Shown here one piece after another: positions 44,387 to 53,422 of a stretch of DNA of 64,000 bases. The stretch is taken from assembly GCA_903837605.1 (NCBI GenBank), contig CAILVF010000053.1, forward strand, positions 1-64,000. The letters are read 5' to 3'. This DNA comes from an uncultured Bacteroidales bacterium. GTDB taxonomy: Bacteria; Bacteroidota; Bacteroidia; Bacteroidales; FEN-979. A program made the position numbers and the translations under genes. The notes under the pieces were generated by a model. It was not told the origin of the DNA and ran no database searches. It worked only from the letters and a program-made list of their open reading frames with translations. Every line of letters begins with the position of its first letter. The stretch's first letter is position 1.

Positions 44387-47300
44387 TTAATAATAAATCA
44401 CCACCTCTGCCGGACAGGTTTTTACTGAAATCTCCTTCCCGGTAAAACCGGTTTGCCCTTTACCGTTCACTGTCACTCTGAGAGGCAGTTTCGAAGAGTT
44501 AAAGTTTTTGATCCTGATTCCGTTGGGAGGAAGTTTCAGGTCACCTGAAATTGAAAAGATGTATTTGTCTTTGTCTTTTTTAATTGAATAGGAAATTTCC
44601 CCGTAATAAGTCGGGAGATGTTCTACCGACATTCCCGCCGGCGAATCGATCCAATCCTGGTAAAGGGCAGAGGCTAAAACAAGAGATTGGTCATACTCGT
44701 TCTCATAAACAAACATAGCCCTTATTGCGTTAATAAAATCGCTGCCGACCCATGTATGGGGCATGTCGCCGATATACTTTGGAGCGCGGTAGTCTTTCCA
44801 AACGACTTCCGCCCAGTCATGCCATCCCTGAGGGCGCTGGTCATGCAGGAAAAATGATATTAACTCATGGGCTCTTTCAGGTTGATCCAGGAGTATAAAT
44901 GAACCGATCAAACGGTTTTCATAAGGAGTGTAATTAATCCAGTCAGTCTTTCCGTCCCAGCGGTTTTTAAAGAATTCAAAATACTTATCAAACGTGTTAT
45001 AAACCTGGGGCTTTGGTAAGTTTATCAATTCATTGCATGGTGTTAAGGCAATCGTGGTTGAAGTGGCATCAAAATCACCGAGCTCGGCACAACCTGGGAT
45101 ATAATTTATTTTCTTTGATTTCATTGCAAGCTGCAAGGAGTTGTAAAGGTTCTCCTTAAATGAATCACGCACTTTTGAAATTCTTTCATAGGATTCCTTC
45201 TCGCCAAGGATCTTCTGGATCTCGGCAGCATCCTTCAATCCTTTCATGGTAAAGAAATCATCCCAATAAGAGTGCATCGGTTTTGCCGAATAACCTTCGT
45301 GGCTGATCGATTCGGTTACTAGTCCGTAGCAGGCCCGCACACTGTCGCTGCCGTTTTTAAAGTGGTCAGTTGATTGTTCCGCGATCAGGGATTCGATATA
45401 CTCTACAGCCTTAAGTACATTTTTATTCTTTGACCTGAGAAAAACCGTATCCTTTGTAAAGTTGAAATATTCGCGGATCAGGTAGATCATTTCCCCGTGG
45501 CTGTCGTTTTCGGGAACCGGATCGGGTCCCCTGAAATCAACAACGCAGGGGACTTTCCCGTTCCCGAACTGGTGTGATGTGAACCATTCAATAAAATCTC
45601 TGACTTCAGTTACGATACCTGACTTCAGAAGTGCTGATGAGGTCAGGGCTCCGTCGCGAATCCAGCTCCGTTCGTAGGAACGAGAACCGGGCTGAATACC
45701 TGCTTTGTCCCTGTTGACCAGGATGTATGCGAGATTTGACCTGTATGTGTTTATTATCCCGCTTGCCGACTCAGGCAGGGTAAACTTTATATGCCCCGTT
45801 TTCGTTTTCCAGAATTCAGTGGCTTTATCAGATTCCTTTGCGATATAATCATTGTTAAGTCCCTGGTCACCGGTTTTTCTGCCATAAAACGGAACAACCA
45901 AAAAGAAACGGATATGTTCACCGGGATTTAAGTGCAATGTATATTTCAGTACGCCGCTGGCCAGCCTGTTCTGATCTGCAGCAGATTTATACCCGGGGAA
46001 CTTACCTTTATGTAAAAGATCGACGATATTCCCATTGTCAAAGCTGAACGCACCAAAAGAATTATACTTTTTCTGAGGCAGTATAACTTTATCATCAACA
46101 GCTATCACTCCGCTGCCTTCTTCCTTGATGGAATGTATTTTCCCCGACCCTCCGGTAAGATTCAGAAACTGGTAATAAGGATTGACCTGGTATGGGCGGA
46201 TCAGCAGATAAAATTCAAAATCTTTTGGCCGGGCCGACAGGTTTGTAAAGGAATAGCTGATATCAAGCCTCGAATCCTTGTTTGCCTCCCCGCTTGCCGT
46301 TACACCGGTTACGAATTGAAGATCGGGAAGCTGCCAGCTCACAGATGGCACAAAATTAAAGTCACCCTTATCCCCGGGAGTCCCCATTGACTGAGATGAT
46401 TTAACGTTGCTCCAGTTATAAAGAGAATCCCCTGATTTTATCATCGGCTCAATCGAAAACAGTGCTTTATCAACTTCAACCATTCCATCTTCATTGATCA
46501 GCGCTTCCTTCACATCATTGTTAACGCCGGTAATTGTCCAGTAAGAAGCCTGTTCTGAGAAGTACCTCGGATAATTTCCCGGCGGGGAATTTTTAGCGGC
46601 ATAAATTAAAAAATCATTCGGGCTCATGGAGTTTTTAATGTCCAGAAATTTCACTTCATTGATACCGAAGCCTTTTTCGGAATTACTTGTTAAAAGATTT
46701 AGTTTAAGAAATTTTGCTTCTGCTTCGGGCAGCCTTATAAAACTAACATCACCCTGATTTGATTTAACAGAATAGACTTTTTCCCATTTTTGGCCGTCAT
46801 CCGATAAAAAAACATCAAAATCCTTGGCGTATTTATTTTTCAGCCAATTGATTTGTAAACCCCCGAATTCCCTGCGTGTTTTAAAGTCAAAACCAACAAC
46901 CTGGTCTTTTATGCCTGTGCTTTCCCAGCGGGTCTCATTTGAACGATCGGCAATATGCTCTGGCGTATGGTCAGCTAAAGATGAGGACGCTGTAATTACA
47001 GGCAAGGGGTAGGATTGAGTTTCGGGCGGAAGAGGCTCAAACTTCAGATCATCAATCCAGATTGTGCCTTTGCCGCCAACAAAAGATGAAATAGTAAATT
47101 CAATCCTGTCAATCCGTTTTAAATTCTGGTCCGAAGCCGGTCCCCAGGCAAAACGGATATGTCTTTTTTTTATCCTTACCTTTTTCCATTCTTTTGAAAA
47201 ATCATAATTGTGGTTGTTAACCCACCAAACATTATTACCCGTACTGTCAATAAATTTTATCTCAAAATTATTGGCAGGGGATTCGGCTTTATAATAAAAG

Positions 47301-47572
47301 GTAAATTCATAGTTGTCGGGCAGATCTATGGGGAACAATTTTTGTATTCCACCGTATCCGGTTCCATTGGTGAATTCATAATCAAAACGGATTGCGGTGC
47401 CTGTCAATCCTTTTTCATTGGATAATTTAAGATTCACCCCGTCGGATCTGATGAAAGTCCAGCCGTTCTTATTTTCAAATGCGTCAAGTGTTGATATCTG
47501 GGCGGAAGTGATGAAAGTTGCAAAAACCGAGAGGAATAGCAAAAATAACCTCTTCCGGATATGATTTTTCAT
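44387..47572 (-). CDS. Exported multidomain protein with an unassigned (alpha/alpha)6-type catalytic-like domain
   Basis: 1061 residues. Signal peptide 1-24 (FATFITSAQ). Residues ~30-180 resemble a CBM11/complex-I-intermediate type jelly roll (GTIWIDDLKF), ~190-320 an F5/8-type C (discoidin) carbohydrate-binding domain (FDVFLSDDGQKWEKVY), ~330-600 a further beta-rich region, and ~600-970 a helical barrel with SRSYERSWIRDGALTSSALL, YLIREYFNF, SYWDDFFTMKG, TPYENRLIGSF and GWHDWAEVVWKDY. The barrel part recalls GH15/GH63/GH37-like inverting enzymes but I cannot place it in a family. D in WIRDGA and E in WAEVVW are candidate acids. Located in a beta-1,2-glucan-like locus, probably periplasmic. 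It starts 13 nt after the GH144-type gene. Confidence 0.75.
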   Translation of the reverse strand: MKNHIRKRLFLLFLSVFATFITSAQISTLDAFENKNGWTFIRSDGVNLKLSNEKGLTGTAIRFDYEFTNGTGYGGIQKLFPIDLPDNYEFTFYYKAESPANNFEIKFIDSTGNNVWWVNNHNYDFSKEWKKVRIKKRHIRFAWGPASDQNLKRIDRIEFTISSFVGGKGTIWIDDLKFEPLPPETQSYPLPVITASSSLADHTPEHIADRSNETRWESTGIKDQVVGFDFKTRREFGGLQINWLKNKYAKDFDVFLSDDGQKWEKVYSVKSNQGDVSFIRLPEAEAKFLKLNLLTSNSEKGFGINEVKFLDIKNSMSPNDFLIYAAKNSPPGNYPRYFSEQASYWTITGVNNDVKEALINEDGMVEVDKALFSIEPMIKSGDSLYNWSNVKSSQSMGTPGDKGDFNFVPSVSWQLPDLQFVTGVTASGEANKDSRLDISYSFTNLSARPKDFEFYLLIRPYQVNPYYQFLNLTGGSGKIHSIKEEGSGVIAVDDKVILPQKKYNSFGAFSFDNGNIVDLLHKGKFPGYKSAADQNRLASGVLKYTLHLNPGEHIRFFLVVPFYGRKTGDQGLNNDYIAKESDKATEFWKTKTGHIKFTLPESASGIINTYRSNLAYILVNRDKAGIQPGSRSYERSWIRDGALTSSALLKSGIVTEVRDFIEWFTSHQFGNGKVPCVVDFRGPDPVPENDSHGEMIYLIREYFNFTKDTVFLRSKNKNVLKAVEYIESLIAEQSTDHFKNGSDSVRACYGLVTESISHEGYSAKPMHSYWDDFFTMKGLKDAAEIQKILGEKESYERISKVRDSFKENLYNSLQLAMKSKKINYIPGCAELGDFDATSTTIALTPCNELINLPKPQVYNTFDKYFEFFKNRWDGKTDWINYTPYENRLIGSFILLDQPERAHELISFFLHDQRPQGWHDWAEVVWKDYRAPKYIGDMPHTWVGSDFINAIRAMFVYENEYDQSLVLASALYQDWIDSPAGMSVEHLPTYYGEISYSIKKDKDKYIFSISGDLKLPPNGIRIKNFNSSKLPLRVTVNGKGQTGFTGKEISVKTCPAEVVIYY

Positions 47573-47585
47573 AACAGGGTAAATT

Positions 47586-48971
47586 TTATTTCAAATATTC
47601 AAAGCCAAGTTTGTTCAAGCCTTTTTGGATAATAGTATCCTTCATCACATTATTCCATACCAGGCCCGTTCTGAAGTTTTCTATCATGATAAGCATCGGG
47701 CCTTCATCTATCCCCAGAAAATCATCGTCTACCCATTTTGCAGTCGGGTTGAATGCATCATAATAACCGTATTTCCCCCATAATTCAGCGCCATACTTTT
47801 TATTCATGGATTTAATGGCAGGGAACACTATTTCAGGAGCAAAAGGCAATGATGAAAGGGAAGCGTAGGGGGCTATGGTTCCATCGTCAAAATAATTATA
47901 CCCCGGCCCGCTGGTTCCCCTTCCTGCATAACCCAGGAATTTTTTATCACCAAAATTGTATTTGTCGGGAGGGCCGTCACTTGCAGTAACTCCCCAGCAA
48001 AGCGAATCATAACCAATCCATCCTTTCGGGTTTTCAGTTGCATACTTTCGCTGAACATAGGTTGCACGGCGGGAGTTTTCGAAATAATCGATTCCTTTTT
48101 CCTTCATGTACTTATCAACCAAACCACGGCAATCTATAAATGCCTGTGAAAACTGGTGGCCGAACAAGGGAGGAAAAGCAACATGCGATAATCCTTTATA
48201 TGGAGTGTACCACTTATAGGTTTTCAACCAGGAAGCATAGCATTGTTCTGCATTGTTCATACCGCTGCCTGCTGCCAGAATATACAGGAACAGGGCCTCA
48301 TTATAACCGCTCCAGCCAAAATCCTCCAAACCTTTTTCGGGGGTCCAGGCCATGGAAATAGCAGAAGCATATTGACTTGAAGCGGGCAATACCATAAAAT
48401 TCCAGTCAATCCTGTGAAGTAAAATTGCTGAGATAGAGCGGATCTGTTTTTCAATATCATTATCCTTGTTATAATAGTTCCTGGCAAAGATGATACCCAT
48501 CATCAGCAGGCCTGTATCTACTGAAGAAAGTTCACAATTCCATTTACGTGTTCCGGTATCCATTGTGAGAAAATGATAATAGAATCCTTTATACCCGGTC
48601 ACATTTGAACCGGTACTTTGAACGGAATTTAAAAAGAACTTAAGAATTTTCAGCGTAATCTCAGCCGCTTGTCCGCGACTGATCCAGTTCCTTTCGGCAC
48701 CAATTGCAAAAGAGGGAATCCCAAACCCGGTTGCTGCTATACTACAGGGGGAAGTGCTGGTAGTGCGGTCCTTGACAATTCCTTTCTCGGGATGGTATTC
48801 ATGTAAAAAAAAGAGAAAAGTTTTGTGCTGTATGGAGTCGAGCATTTTCTCGTCGCCGGCTGTCGTCGGAAACTTAACTTTCCCATGAGATGTGAAAACG
48901 GTATTCTGAGCCTGTGCGGCAACCAGTGTCAGTGTAAAAAATAAAAACACTAGAGAGTTTCTGATCTTCAT
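47586..48971 (-). CDS. GH144-type (glucoamylase-like PF10091) enzyme, periplasmic
   Basis: 461 residues from MKIRNSLVFLFF. This start is chosen over an ATG 34 codons upstream because a signal peptide follows it (ending near AQAQN) and AAGGAAC precedes it. (alpha/alpha)6 barrel with the conserved runs ATGFGIPSFAIGAERNWISR, GWSGYNEALFLYILAAGS, GYDSLCWGVTASDGP, PYASLSSLPFAPEIVFPA and IDEGPMLIMIENFRTGLVW. The family includes endo-beta-1,2-glucanases and a sophorose-releasing exo-enzyme. No lipobox, so soluble in the periplasm. A second copy with Ig domains and a lipid anchor lies 2.4 kb upstream in the operon. Confidence 0.82.
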   Translation of the reverse strand: MKIRNSLVFLFFTLTLVAAQAQNTVFTSHGKVKFPTTAGDEKMLDSIQHKTFLFFLHEYHPEKGIVKDRTTSTSPCSIAATGFGIPSFAIGAERNWISRGQAAEITLKILKFFLNSVQSTGSNVTGYKGFYYHFLTMDTGTRKWNCELSSVDTGLLMMGIIFARNYYNKDNDIEKQIRSISAILLHRIDWNFMVLPASSQYASAISMAWTPEKGLEDFGWSGYNEALFLYILAAGSGMNNAEQCYASWLKTYKWYTPYKGLSHVAFPPLFGHQFSQAFIDCRGLVDKYMKEKGIDYFENSRRATYVQRKYATENPKGWIGYDSLCWGVTASDGPPDKYNFGDKKFLGYAGRGTSGPGYNYFDDGTIAPYASLSSLPFAPEIVFPAIKSMNKKYGAELWGKYGYYDAFNPTAKWVDDDFLGIDEGPMLIMIENFRTGLVWNNVMKDTIIQKGLNKLGFEYLK

Positions 48972-49099
48972 ATGGTTCCTTATTTTAATGTTTACCTGAG
49001 TTTCAATAATTTTGTCTGCACAGCGGCAGGGAATCTGCTGAAACATTATTCCTCTAGCAGCGAAGGCCTTCAACGAACAGATTCAGAGGAGGTCGTCTC

Positions 49100-51343
49100 T
49101 CAGAGTTTAAATGAGGCAGAAATAACGTCTGCAGAACTCCCTCCAATAAATGCATTGAATTCACCGGGTTCCCAGTATTTCATGAGGTCGGGATGATAGA
49201 ATGAAAGATCTTCCCGGCTGATGGTGAACGAAACATTCACAGATTCCCCTTTTTTGATCATTAGCTTCTTAAAACCTTTAAGTTCTTTGAGAGGTCTTGT
49301 AATACTGCCGACTTTGTCCTGGATGTACAGTTGAACAATTTCTTCACCGTCGCGTCCACCTGAGTTAGTGACCTTTGCCGAAATTGTAATACTGTTGCCT
49401 TTAACACCTGCCTGGATGCCTGAGTATGTGAATTTTGTATAACTCAGGCCAAATCCGAAGGGATAAAGAGGCGTATTGGGGCAATCGAGGTACCTGGAAA
49501 CATATTTTTCATCGGGGCGGTCGGGACTGTAAGGCCTTCCGGTATTTTTCACATTGTAATAAACCGGGATCTGGCCGGTATTCCTTGGAAAGCTCATGGT
49601 GATCTTTCCTGAGGGATTCACATCGCCTGAAATTACATCGGTAATCCCGTTCCCCGCCTGTGTCCCTCCGAACCAGGTTTCAAGGATAGCCGGTGCGATC
49701 CGGTTCAGCCTGCTGATTGCCAGGGGACGGCCATTGAAAAGCACTACCGCTGTTGGTTTACCTGCTTTTATGACTGCTTCTGCAAGGGTGTATTGCATGC
49801 CCGGAAGGTCGATATTCGTGCGGGAAGCTGCCTCACCGCTCATCTCGCCGCTTTCACCCAGTGCAAGGATCACGAAATCTGCTTCCCTGGCTGCCTTTAC
49901 TGCAGCATCAATGCCGCTGACTGAGCTGTCGTTCAGGTTGCAGCCTTTCTCAAAAATAATCCTCGTTTGTTTGCCATACCTGTTCCTGAACCCTTCGAGC
50001 AGGCTCACTGCCTGCTCCCATTTCCCCGCTGAATACCAGTTACCCAGCATATCTTTCCTGGAATCTGCAAGGGGGCCTATCACGGCAATGCTTTTTACAC
50101 CAGGGGATACAGGGAGTGTGCTGTTGCTATTTTTAAGAAGGACGCAACTTTCGGCTACCAGCTTCCTTGCGAAGTCCTGGCTTGCCTTAGTCATGATCTC
50201 GGTTTGTTCGCGTTGTTTATTGCAAAAACGATAAGGGTCGATAAATAAGCCAAGCCGGACCTTTGCAGTCAGAATACGGCGAACAGCTTCGTCAATGGAT
50301 GCTTGTGTTACCTTGTTTTCTTTCAGCAGTTCTTCAAGGTGATTCAGGTAAGCGCTTCCCTGCATATCCATATCAACACCGGCATTCAATGCTAGACCGG
50401 CAGCAGCTTTCACATCGGCAGCCACGCCGTGGGCAACCATTTCATTTATCGAGGTCCAGTCGGTGACCACAAACCCCCTGAAACCCCACTCTTTTCTAAG
50501 AAGGTCGGTAAGCAGCCAGTGATTGGCTGTTGAAGGTACTCCGTTGATCTCATTGAAAGAGGTCATTACAGAAGCTACACCTGCATCCACAGCGGCTTTA
50601 TAGGGAGGAAGGTAGTTTTCATAAAGGGAGACAGGTGAGATGTCGACCACGTTATAATCGCGGCCTGCGGTAGCTGCACCATAGGCTGCAAAATGTTTTA
50701 CACAAGCCAGAATATGCTTCCCATCCTTATAATTCTCACCCTGAAGACCCCTTACACTGGCTTTGGCTATAAGGCATCCAAGCCATGTATCTTCTCCTGC
50801 TCCTTCAGCAACCCTTCCCCAGCGCGGATCGCGTGCAATATCCACCATAGGGGCATAGGTCCAGTTGATCCCTTCGGCCGAGGCTTCCATGGCGGCAATC
50901 TGCTGGGCATTTTCTATAGCGGCAAGATCCCAGCTCGCAGCCTGGCCGAGAGGGATTGGGAAAATGGTGCGATGACCGTGGATTACATCATTACCGAATA
51001 ACAGGGGTATCCCGAGACGAGACCCGTTTACAGCAAGTTTCTGAAGCTCCCTCACTTTATCCACAGTGTAAAAGTTGAGGACCGCACCGGCTTTTCCGGT
51101 TTTAATCAGTTGTTCATAATCGGCATTCATAGCAGGACCGGTTGAGTTCCAGGCCGATGCCAACAGAGTCAGTTGTCCGATCTTTTCATCAAGGGTCATC
51201 CTTGAGATTAATGTCTCAACCATGATGCTATCTGCCGGAGAAAGTCTTATATCATTAGGCTCCTGGGCAATTGCAACCTGGATCAGCAGGTTAAGGATGA
51301 ATATATGAAGGCAGGATTTCAGAAATCCGGGATGAAAATGCAT
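49100..51343 (-). CDS. GH3 beta-glucosidase
   Basis: 747 residues. Signal peptide 1-26 (LIQVAIAQE). BglX-like layout: TIM barrel with RMTLDEKIGQL, FGNDVIHGHRT, DPRWGRVAEGAGEDTWL and KHFAAYGA; nucleophile D295 in FVVTDWTS; alpha/beta sandwich with NSNSTLPVSPGVKSIAVIGP and GESGEMSGEAASRTNIDLPG; C-terminal Fn3-like domain. It removes glucose from beta-glucosides in the periplasm. A Bacteroides GH3 of a related locus prefers sophorose-type beta-1,2-glucooligosaccharides, which fits here. Located between the two GH144-type genes, same operon. Confidence 0.93.
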   Translation of the reverse strand: MHFHPGFLKSCLHIFILNLLIQVAIAQEPNDIRLSPADSIMVETLISRMTLDEKIGQLTLLASAWNSTGPAMNADYEQLIKTGKAGAVLNFYTVDKVRELQKLAVNGSRLGIPLLFGNDVIHGHRTIFPIPLGQAASWDLAAIENAQQIAAMEASAEGINWTYAPMVDIARDPRWGRVAEGAGEDTWLGCLIAKASVRGLQGENYKDGKHILACVKHFAAYGAATAGRDYNVVDISPVSLYENYLPPYKAAVDAGVASVMTSFNEINGVPSTANHWLLTDLLRKEWGFRGFVVTDWTSINEMVAHGVAADVKAAAGLALNAGVDMDMQGSAYLNHLEELLKENKVTQASIDEAVRRILTAKVRLGLFIDPYRFCNKQREQTEIMTKASQDFARKLVAESCVLLKNSNSTLPVSPGVKSIAVIGPLADSRKDMLGNWYSAGKWEQAVSLLEGFRNRYGKQTRIIFEKGCNLNDSSVSGIDAAVKAAREADFVILALGESGEMSGEAASRTNIDLPGMQYTLAEAVIKAGKPTAVVLFNGRPLAISRLNRIAPAILETWFGGTQAGNGITDVISGDVNPSGKITMSFPRNTGQIPVYYNVKNTGRPYSPDRPDEKYVSRYLDCPNTPLYPFGFGLSYTKFTYSGIQAGVKGNSITISAKVTNSGGRDGEEIVQLYIQDKVGSITRPLKELKGFKKLMIKKGESVNVSFTISREDLSFYHPDLMKYWEPGEFNAFIGGSSADVISASFKL

Positions 51344-51376
51344 GAGGTTTAATATTTAATAGACAGGGATTACTAA

Positions 51377-53359
51377 TTAATATGTAAAACCAAGTTTTGT
51401 CAGTGATGCCTTTACTTCAGGGCTGCTCATACACAGGTTCCAGGGTAGCTGGGAGCGGTAATTCTCTATCATACAAATGATGGGCCCTTCGTCGATAGCA
51501 AGATATGAATCGGCCCACCAGCCTGTCGTTATATCAAAAGCATCGTAAAATCCATAGGTTCCCCATAATCTGTCACCAAGGATATAATAAAAATGCCTGA
51601 TAGCGTTCATTGACTGGACCGGTGTATAGGGCAGGGCCGAAACAGCCGCAGTTGGGGTTATGACTCCCAGGTCATTGGTTGGCGATTGGGCATTGTATCC
51701 CCATGGATTGTCACTGGCCGTAAGTCCCCAGCAATGGGAGCTGTACCCAAGAAAATGCTGAGGGTTGGCAACACAATATGAGTAATTGATCATCGACTGG
51801 TTCACATTCTGTATGCGGTAGCTGGCGTATTCATCGTTTAGATTCCGAGGGTCAATCCCAAGAAAAGAATAATGTGTGAAGAACAATGGGCCGCCGTAAT
51901 CTTCACCCAGCGGGAGGATATAACCGTAAAAACTGTTCCCGTTTTTTATTGTGCCGTTCTGAGCATAGCCCTGTTGATAAACTGCAGCACTCACAGGATG
52001 TGTTGGTGAAGCTCCGGCCATGATATAGGTGACAAGGGTCTCATTATACCCCCTTATCTGCATGTTCATAGCCCAGCCGTAATCAGGAGACCAGTGCCAG
52101 TAAAGCACATTCTGTCCCCTGGTATACCAGTCGTATTCCACTCCGTTAACCAGGGTGGTGATCCGGTTGATAAGCGATTTCTCACTAACATTTGTAGAAT
52201 CAAGATACTGGCGCATGGTATACAAACCTTCCGCCATATAAGAAGTCTCAACAAGATCCCCTCCGTCGTCCTGTTCAGTAAACGGTACAACTTTCCCGGT
52301 ACTGCCATTAAGCCAGTGAGGCCATGCGCCGTGGAAGCGGTCGCAGGTTTCGAGGAAGGTCAGGATCTTGGCCAGGCGGGCAAGCCCCTGGTCCCTGGTA
52401 ATGAAATTCCTGTGCATCCCAACTACCAGGGCTATGATACCGAACCCGGAACCGCCTGTGGTAACTATATCTCCCGAAGTATTCCTTTCCCTTGCCATGC
52501 CACAGGAAGGATGCGCAAAATCATAAAAATACCTGAAGGTTTGCTGCTGTACCAGGGTTAACAGATCTTCATCAGGGATTATTGGAAATTTAGGGGTTGA
52601 ATCAAGCCTGGTGTAAAAAGAGTTTGAAAAGCCGTCAAATATAAATCCACTCTTTGACTTCAGGTTTGATGAAATTGCGAATGCATATCTTTTGATGTCG
52701 GTAAGCTTACTGCCGTTTGAAATGGTGAGGCTTTTGCGGTCGCTTGAAAGGTTAAATCCCAGAGGAAGGCCTCCTGAAAGATAAAATTCCGATTTGTAAT
52801 TTGATGAATCAAGGGCCTCTGAAAACCGGACCTGGATATTAACCGTGTTAAAGTCAATATTGTATGGAACAGCCGGACCCATGAAATTAATCCCGTTCAG
52901 GCTGATTGATTCAAGTCTCATTTTACCGTTGACGGTCGTAAAACTGTAGCTCACCCCGGGAAATGTCTCAGCCTGCGCTCCTTTAATTCCGGAACTAAGT
53001 TGCAGGGTATATTGGTTTGCATGTTCCAGCGGAACTTTAGGCAATAGCCTGACGGAAGTGAAATTATTCGAAAAAGTGATGTTGCAGGCAACCAGCGACT
53101 GGTCGCTTTTCTTCAGGCTGACGCCGGTCCTTACAGTGCCGGTGTCAATCATCTCATTAAAAGAGATAATGACAGCACTGTCAACAGGGAGACCTGTATT
53201 CGGAGTATCAACACTCAGGTAAACTTGGCCGATTCTTGTATAAGCAAGATGTAACGCCCCGGGAGTTAATACATCTGAAGATTTTTTACAGGAATCGAGT
53301 GTTAAAATAAACGTTAACAGGCATAAAACTACAAACCATTGTGATTTCATCAGCGGCAT
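51377..53359 (-). CDS. GH144-type lipoprotein with two Ig-like domains
   Basis: 660 residues from MPLMKSQW; ATGs at 53392 and 53350 are alternatives. Lipobox with C24 in LTLDSCKKSS, so probably on the cell surface. Residues ~35-140 and ~145-250 are Big_5/SbsA-like Ig domains (PVDSAVIISFNEMIDTG, and FNTVNIQVRFSEALDS). Residues ~265-655 form a GH144-type barrel: GSGFGIIALVVGMHRNFITR, GYNETLVTYIMAGAS, HCWGLTASDNPWGYN, PTAAVSALPYTPVQSM and IDEGPIICMIENYRSQLPW. Likely the surface endo-beta-1,2-glucanase that makes oligosaccharides for SusCD import. It follows the LamG lipoprotein gene after a hairpin. Confidence 0.84.
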   Translation of the reverse strand: MPLMKSQWFVVLCLLTFILTLDSCKKSSDVLTPGALHLAYTRIGQVYLSVDTPNTGLPVDSAVIISFNEMIDTGTVRTGVSLKKSDQSLVACNITFSNNFTSVRLLPKVPLEHANQYTLQLSSGIKGAQAETFPGVSYSFTTVNGKMRLESISLNGINFMGPAVPYNIDFNTVNIQVRFSEALDSSNYKSEFYLSGGLPLGFNLSSDRKSLTISNGSKLTDIKRYAFAISSNLKSKSGFIFDGFSNSFYTRLDSTPKFPIIPDEDLLTLVQQQTFRYFYDFAHPSCGMARERNTSGDIVTTGGSGFGIIALVVGMHRNFITRDQGLARLAKILTFLETCDRFHGAWPHWLNGSTGKVVPFTEQDDGGDLVETSYMAEGLYTMRQYLDSTNVSEKSLINRITTLVNGVEYDWYTRGQNVLYWHWSPDYGWAMNMQIRGYNETLVTYIMAGASPTHPVSAAVYQQGYAQNGTIKNGNSFYGYILPLGEDYGGPLFFTHYSFLGIDPRNLNDEYASYRIQNVNQSMINYSYCVANPQHFLGYSSHCWGLTASDNPWGYNAQSPTNDLGVITPTAAVSALPYTPVQSMNAIRHFYYILGDRLWGTYGFYDAFDITTGWWADSYLAIDEGPIICMIENYRSQLPWNLCMSSPEVKASLTKLGFTY

Positions 53360-53369
53360 TTTAAGAAAA

Positions 53370-53403
53370 CAGAGAGGGTTAAGGAAAACCATAACCCTCT
53401 CTG
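53370..53403 (-). terminator. Intra-operon hairpin terminator/attenuator
   Basis: A perfect 12-bp inverted repeat (CAGAGAGGGTTA/TAACCCTCTCTG) with a 10-nt loop, followed on the minus strand by TTTTCTTAA. It lies between the LamG lipoprotein and the surface GH144 gene. It may reduce read-through from the susCD part into the enzyme part. Confidence 0.6.
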
Positions 53404-53422
53404 CGAAAGATGTCAGAGAATA

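Noticed and set aside
49596-50234. 212-codon plus-strand open frame inside the GH3 gene
   Set aside because: Antisense to a confidently assigned GH3 enzyme; no domain or promoter.
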